Below are positions 5,714 through 8,600 of a stretch of 8,600 bases of DNA, piece after piece. The stretch covers positions 1 through 8,600 of the forward strand of contig JAIXVS010000267.1 in NCBI GenBank assembly GCA_027482795.1. The letters run 5' to 3'. The translations under genes were made by a program, and so were the position numbers. Each line of letters opens with the position of its first letter. The first letter of the stretch is position 1. Under the pieces are notes generated by a model. It made no database searches and was not told the DNA's origin. It saw nothing but the letters and a program-made list of their open reading frames with translations. The stretch comes from Rhodobacter sp. GTDB lineage: Bacteria; Pseudomonadota; Alphaproteobacteria; Rhodobacterales; Rhodobacteraceae.

Positions 5714-6649
5714 TCACCCCGCCTGTTTCACGTAGTTCTCCCTGTTTCTGGTCATTGCGTTGAGGATGGTCAGCAGTTTTCTTGCGCAGGCGGTGATGGC
5801 GACTTTGACGGGTTTTCCTGCCTCTTGCAGGCGCTTTCGGAACGCTTTCAGGGCAGGATCAAAGCGCGAGGCGATGAAGGCTGCGATGTAAAGCGCGCGG
5901 CGGGCGGTTTCTCGTCCGCCCCAGATGTGGCGTTTGCCTCGGTGGATGCCAGAATCGGCCGCATGAGGGGCAAGGCCCGCCAACGCGGCGATTTTGCGGC
6001 CGTCAAGTTGGCCCAGTTCGGGCAAGCACGCGATCAGCACCGCCGAGATGGCAGGGCCAATGCCAGGCACCGAACACAGGCGCGCGCTTTGGGCGGCCAA
6101 AGCTTCGCGCGTGGCGATCTGGGTTTCGATCTGAGCCTCGACTGCCGCCAGATGATCTTCTAACACACTGATCATGATGGAAATTTCTTTAGAAATCCAA
6201 TCGTCTCGCGTGGTTTGCAGGCGGTTCTTCTCGGCCCTGATTTTGCCCACCAACACGCTGCGCCGCGCGACAAGATCGGCCAAACGGGCTGTGTCGGGGT
6301 CGTCTGGTATCGTGCGGGCAGGGGTGAGCGCCCGCCCCATCAGGGACAATATCTGCGCATCGACGCGGTCGGTCTTGGCCAGTTTGCCTGAGGCGCGGGC
6401 GAATTCGCGGGCTTGGCGCGGGTTCACACGGGCATAGGGCGCGCCCGCTTTAGCCAACGCGGCGGTCACGCATCTCTCATACCCACCCGACGCTTCTAGG
6501 ATGACAAACCCATCGCGAACAGCCCTCGCAAACCGCGCAAGGGATTGTTTTGTCGTGGGAATACGTTCGTGTTTGGAGGTGTTCAGATAGAAAACGTCGA
6601 TCCAATCCTTGGCGATATCGACGCCGATGAAATTTTGTGGCAAGGTCAT
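5714..6649 (-). CDS. IS110-family DEDD transposase
   Basis: A 311-residue recombinase that, in this family, mobilises its element through a circular intermediate using an RNA-guided mechanism. The N-terminal RuvC-like DEDD domain (DEDD_Tnp_IS110) carries Asp11 in GVDIAKDWIDV, Glu52 in ILEASGGYE, and Asp94 and Asp97 in KTDRVDAQIL. A coiled region follows at about 120-190. The C-terminal Transposase_20 domain begins at CSVPGIGPAISA (192-203) and includes LAGLAPHAADSG, where Ser233 is the candidate catalytic serine, then RGKRHIWGGRETARRALY. All expected catalytic residues are present and the frame is uninterrupted, so it may be active. The ATG at 6649 has AGGA (9-base spacing) upstream. The roughly 170-base region upstream is the candidate bridge RNA. 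The gene reads toward the membrane-protein gene. Confidence 0.96.
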   Translation of the reverse strand: MTLPQNFIGVDIAKDWIDVFYLNTSKHERIPTTKQSLARFARAVRDGFVILEASGGYERCVTAALAKAGAPYARVNPRQAREFARASGKLAKTDRVDAQILSLMGRALTPARTIPDDPDTARLADLVARRSVLVGKIRAEKNRLQTTRDDWISKEISIMISVLEDHLAAVEAQIETQIATREALAAQSARLCSVPGIGPAISAVLIACLPELGQLDGRKIAALAGLAPHAADSGIHRGKRHIWGGRETARRALYIAAFIASRFDPALKAFRKRLQEAGKPVKVAITACARKLLTILNAMTRNRENYVKQAG

Positions 6650-6651
6650 GG

Positions 6652-6790
6652 GTGCCTGTCCTTGATCTGCGAGGTCAACCGGTGGAGCGGAGCCTCTGGC
6701 AACTGTTCAGGTTTAAAGTCGGTCAGCAGACGAGCCCCAAGCTACGCTACGGGATCACAGTCCCAAGGGTGCGCCGGGGTCTCGTCTGCC
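6652..6790 (-). ncRNA. Candidate IS110 bridge RNA (target- and donor-binding loops)
   Basis: Read on the minus strand, GCAGACGAG (6781-6789) plus CCCC (6776-6779) pairs with GGGG (6735-6738) plus CTCGTCTGC (6726-6734): 13 bp with one bulge. An internal loop of 11 and 12 bases surrounds a GGGA/TCCC hairpin (6751-6764), as in the target-binding loop described for IS110 bridge RNAs. The left guide side reads GGCGCACCCTT and the right side GTAGCGTAGCTT. A second, weaker stem-loop closes with CCTG/CAGG (6708-6711 with 6655-6658). It presents ACAGTTGC (6699-6706) on one side, an inner GAGG/CCTC stem (6671-6674 with 6693-6696), and ATCAAGG on the other, fitting a donor-binding loop. RNA ends and the weaker fold are inferred. 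Confidence 0.7.
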
Positions 6791-6793
6791 ACC

Positions 6794-6821
6794 ATCATCA
6801 TGACAGATTTCAAAGAGACAA
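6794..6821 (-). promoter_or_regulatory. Candidate promoter in the IS left end
   Basis: On the minus strand TTGTCT (6816-6821) and GATGAT (6794-6799) are separated by 16 bases. Transcription would begin near 6787-6790, exactly at the first stem of the candidate bridge RNA. The first T of the -35 hexamer belongs to the CT core, so the box straddles the element boundary. Confidence 0.45.
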
Positions 6822-6822
6822 G

Positions 6823-6842
6823 GGTGCGTGTTTGCACGCACC
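6823..6842 (-). terminator. Perfect 8-bp hairpin beside the IS insertion point
   Basis: GGTGCGTG (6823-6830) and CACGCACC (6835-6842) form a perfect 8-bp stem with a TTTG loop. It is the second of two near-identical hairpins 40 bases apart after the GatB/YqeY gene. On the minus strand it is now followed by CTTGTCTCTTT contributed by the IS end. It could be a terminator half or a REP-like palindrome, and it abuts the inferred IS110 target core. Confidence 0.55.
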
Positions 6843-6862
6843 ACCCCATCAACCAACATTTC

Positions 6863-6882
6863 GGTGCGTGAAATCACGCGCC
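6863..6882 (-). terminator. Hairpin directly after the GatB/YqeY stop codon
   Basis: GGTGCGTG (6863-6870) pairs with CACGCGCC (6875-6882), seven Watson-Crick pairs and one T/G wobble, around an AAAT loop. The stem starts at the base after the stop codon on the minus strand. It has no long T-run. It is nearly the same stem as 6823-6842, so the pair may act as a tandem terminator. Confidence 0.55.
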
Positions 6883-7341
6883 CTACCCCAACCGCCCCTT
6901 CAACACCGCCCCAGCAGCCCCGAAATCCATCTGCCCCGTGTACTTCGCCTTCAGCACCGCCATCACCTTGCCCATATCGCGGATGCTCGTCGCCCCCGCC
7001 TCGGCAATCGCCGCTGCAATCGCGGCCTCCACCTCATCCCCCGACAATTGCTGCGGCAAAAACTCCTCAATCACGGCAATCTCGGCCACTTCCTTGGCCG
7101 CCAGTTCCGCCCGCCCGCCTTCGGTATAGGCCCGCGCGCTTTCCTGCCGTTGTTTCACCATTTTCCCCAGCAGCGCCAGAATGTCGGCGTCGGTCACCTC
7201 CACCACCCCCGCCTCGCTACGCCCCGCAATCTCGCGGGCTGTGATGGCGGCGTTGATCATCCGCAGGGCAGACAAACGATCTGCCGCCTTGGCCTTCATC
7301 GCCTCTTTAATCTGGGTCTGCAATTGCTCGCGCAGGCTCAT
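6883..7341 (-). CDS. GatB/YqeY domain-containing protein
   Basis: A 152-residue cytosolic protein, close to the usual length of the YqeY family, which resembles the tail domain of the GatB subunit of Asp-tRNA(Asn)/Glu-tRNA(Gln) amidotransferase. Function as a stand-alone protein is poorly known; a link to tRNA is inferred from the shared domain. Diagnostic stretches are KAKAADRLSALRMINAAI (16-33), IEEFLPQQLSGDEV (91-104) and IRDMGKVMAVLKAKYTGQMD (120-139). The ATG at 7341 has AGGA 8 bases upstream. The frame extends to 7401, but that addition (LRWRALRGMVVWHN) is not family-like. It is divergent from carA and ends directly at a hairpin. Before the IS110 insertion its downstream neighbour on the same strand would have been the membrane-protein gene. 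Confidence 0.93.
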   Translation of the reverse strand: MSLREQLQTQIKEAMKAKAADRLSALRMINAAITAREIAGRSEAGVVEVTDADILALLGKMVKQRQESARAYTEGGRAELAAKEVAEIAVIEEFLPQQLSGDEVEAAIAAAIAEAGATSIRDMGKVMAVLKAKYTGQMDFGAAGAVLKGRLG

Positions 7342-7369
7342 GGGATGTGTCCTTTGGTTATGCCATACC

Positions 7370-7398
7370 ACCATACCGCGCAGCGCGCGCCAGCGCAA
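7370..7398 (-). promoter_or_regulatory. Weak candidate promoter for the GatB/YqeY gene
   Basis: On the minus strand TTGCGC (7393-7398) and TATGGT (7370-7375) are separated by 17 bases, giving a leader of roughly 20 bases with AGGA before the start at 7341. The -35 matches the consensus at only three positions. Confidence 0.3.
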
Positions 7399-7456
7399 CA
7401 TCGCCCAAAATTTTCAACCCCCTGTTTTCAAACATTTTTCCTTTTACCCCAAACCC

Positions 7457-7485
7457 TTGACCCCGCACGCGCCCCGCCATAGTGT
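7457..7485 (+). promoter_or_regulatory. Sigma-70-type promoter for carA
   Basis: TTGACC (7457-7462) and TAGTGT (7480-7485) are separated by exactly 17 bases. An A/T-rich stretch (about 7408-7448) lies just upstream and could act as an UP element. Transcription would begin near 7492, giving a leader of under 30 bases, too short for an upstream leader-peptide or riboswitch control. Confidence 0.6.
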
Positions 7486-7505
7486 CCGCCAAATTTTACC
7501 CATCC

Positions 7506-7511
7506 AGGAGG
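7506..7511 (+). promoter_or_regulatory. Ribosome binding site of carA
   Basis: AGGAGG, a full anti-16S match, lies 7 bases before the ATG at 7519. It decides the start: another ATG at 7514 is only 2 bases from the site and out of frame. Confidence 0.85.
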
Positions 7512-7518
7512 ACATGCC

Positions 7519-8600
7519 ATGCCCACCGCCACCCCCCAAAAACCAACCGCCTGCATCGCGCTTTCCGATGGGTCGGTGTTCTTTGGCCACGGCTTTGGCG
7601 CGCAGGGCGAGGTGGTGGCGGAACTGGTGTTCAACACCGCGATGACGGGCTATCAGGAAATTATGACCGACCCGTCCTATGCGGGCCAAGTTGTTACCTT
7701 CACCTTCCCCCACATCGGCAACACGGGCGTGACCGATGAAGATGACGAAACAGGCACCCCCGTGGCCGCTGGCATGGTGGTCAAATGGGATCCCACCGCG
7801 CCATCCAACTGGCGCGCCACATCAGATTTGCAAGGCTGGATGGGCCGCAAGGGCCGCATCGGCATTGGAGGCATTGACACCCGCCGCCTAACCCGCGCCA
7901 TCCGCCAACAAGGCGCGCCGCATGTCTGCCTTGCGCACGACCCTTCGGGCAATTTCGACGTGGGCGCGCTGGTGGCAAAGGCGCGCGCTTGGGCGGGGCT
8001 AGAGGGGCTGGATCTGGCCAAAGACGTGACCTGCGCGCAAAGCTATAAATGGGACGAGATGCGCTGGGCTTGGCCCGAAGGCTACACCAAACGCACAGGC
8101 TCAGGCCTGCGCGTGGTGGCGATTGACTACGGCGCAAAGCGCAATATTCTGCGCTGCTTGGCTTCGGCTGGTTGCGAGGTTACCGTTCTGCCCGCCACCG
8201 CCACGGCCGAAGATGTGCTGGCCCTAAACCCCGAAGGCGTGTTCCTGTCCAACGGCCCGGGCGATCCTGCCGCAACGGGGGCCTATGCCGTGCCGATGAT
8301 TCAGGGCGTTTTGGCCGCCGATCTTCCCGTATTTGGCATCTGTTTGGGCCACCAAATGCTGGCCCTCGCCTTGGGCGGGCGCACGGTGAAAATGAACCAC
8401 GGCCACCACGGCGCGAACCATCCCGTTAAGGATATCACCACGGGCAAGGTCGAAATCACCTCGATGAACCACGGCTTTACGGTTGACAGCCAGTCCCTGC
8501 CCAAAGGCGTGATGGAAACCCATGTCTCGCTGTTCGATGGGTCGAACTGCGGCATTGCCATGGTGGATAAGCCCGTGTTTTCCGTGCAATACCACCCCGA
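7519..8600 (+). CDS. carA: Carbamoyl-phosphate synthase small chain, 3' end cut off
   Basis: This subunit hydrolyses glutamine and channels ammonia to CarB for carbamoyl phosphate, the precursor of arginine and pyrimidines. The window holds 360 complete codons plus two bases. The N-terminal small-chain domain starts ACIALSDGSVFFGHGFGAQG and contains FNTAMTGYQEIMTDPSYAGQ (38-57) and GIGGIDTRRLTRAIR (115-129). The C-terminal class I glutamine amidotransferase domain starts near LRVVAIDYGAKRNILR. It has the oxyanion-loop SNGPGDP (244-250), the nucleophile Cys275 in GICLGHQ, and His359 in QYHP; the next codon begins GA, consistent with the triad Glu. About 25-30 residues are probably missing. A short extension, MPTATPQKPT, precedes the domain. 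It is divergent from the GatB/YqeY gene and has its own promoter. Confidence 0.96.
   Translation, partial: MPTATPQKPTACIALSDGSVFFGHGFGAQGEVVAELVFNTAMTGYQEIMTDPSYAGQVVTFTFPHIGNTGVTDEDDETGTPVAAGMVVKWDPTAPSNWRATSDLQGWMGRKGRIGIGGIDTRRLTRAIRQQGAPHVCLAHDPSGNFDVGALVAKARAWAGLEGLDLAKDVTCAQSYKWDEMRWAWPEGYTKRTGSGLRVVAIDYGAKRNILRCLASAGCEVTVLPATATAEDVLALNPEGVFLSNGPGDPAATGAYAVPMIQGVLAADLPVFGICLGHQMLALALGGRTVKMNHGHHGANHPVKDITTGKVEITSMNHGFTVDSQSLPKGVMETHVSLFDGSNCGIAMVDKPVFSVQYHP

Larger units (their letters stand above)
5702..6820 (-). mobile_element. IS110-family insertion sequence, complete
   Basis: An intact DEDD transposase with a long 5' non-coding end and a very short 3' end (12 bases from stop to boundary), the layout of the IS110 subgroup. 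The ends are inferred from guide matches in the candidate bridge RNA. On the minus strand the left target ...CACGCACC is followed by core CT (6821-6822) and the left end TGTCTC from 6820. The right end ...GACAGTTG stops at 5702, followed by core CT (5700-5701) and right target ACGAGG. There are no terminal inverted repeats and no target duplication beyond the CT core, as expected for this family. Length is 1119 bp without the core. Single-base boundaries remain an inference until an empty site is seen. Confidence 0.8.

Noticed and set aside
5702..6820. Terminal inverted repeats and target-site duplication for the insertion sequence
   Set aside because: No convincing terminal inverted repeats or duplication beyond the CT core were found, as expected for IS110-family elements.
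6637..7482. Plus-strand open frame of 281 codons
   Set aside because: It runs antisense across the IS left end, two hairpins and the GatB/YqeY gene; the translation is His/Pro/Arg-rich with no domain.
7514..7516. ATG at 7514 as the carA start
   Set aside because: It is out of frame with CarA and only 2 bases from the AGGAGG site.
1..8600. CRISPR array or tRNA genes
   Set aside because: No regularly spaced direct repeats and no cloverleaf with a T-loop GTTCRA motif were seen on either strand by eye.

Overview
The window looks like a chromosomal segment of an alphaproteobacterium, most likely of the Rhodobacteraceae/Roseobacter group. The proteins resemble that group (a 339-residue PRPP synthase beginning MPAMTEPKL, an Fhs/chorismate mutase/FolD cluster, a short GatB/YqeY protein divergent from carA). 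Most genes are GC-rich with strong NNC/NNG codon preference. This is inference from recognised sequence; no search was run.

Layout. (1) 1-2246, minus strand: a one-carbon cluster read right to left, fhs (formate-THF ligase), a small AroQ-class chorismate mutase, then the 5' end of folD, which overlaps the mutase by 20 bases and runs off the window. Fhs makes 10-formyl-THF from formate, and FolD interconverts 10-formyl-, methenyl- and methylene-THF. (2) 2431-3812, minus strand: a two-gene operon with a 4-base ATGA overlap, encoding a DsbA-fold 2-hydroxychromene-2-carboxylate isomerase and an alpha/beta hydrolase, behind a TTGACA promoter. (3) 3892-4911, plus strand: prs (PRPP synthase). (4) 4912-5251: a 340-base gap between convergent genes, dense in hairpins. 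(5) 5252-5674, minus strand: an AT-rich orphan membrane protein. (6) 5702-6820: an intact IS110-family element, transposase on the minus strand. (7) 6883-7341, minus strand: a GatB/YqeY-domain protein followed by twin hairpins. (8) 7519-8600, plus strand: carA (carbamoyl-phosphate synthase small chain), cut by the window end, with a clear promoter and ribosome binding site.

The most interesting object is the 5' non-coding end of the IS110 element. It folds into two stem-loops like the target-binding and donor-binding loops of the bridge RNAs described for IS110 elements. Its loops match the DNA at the inferred element ends: 10 nt shared with the left target flank, CGTAG with the right target flank, and 8 nt with the right element end. 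These matches place both ends at CT core dinucleotides and allow the empty site to be reconstructed, immediately beside a palindrome that follows the GatB/YqeY gene. Other intergenic stretches hold short palindromes, direct repeats and hairpins but no further genes that I can support.
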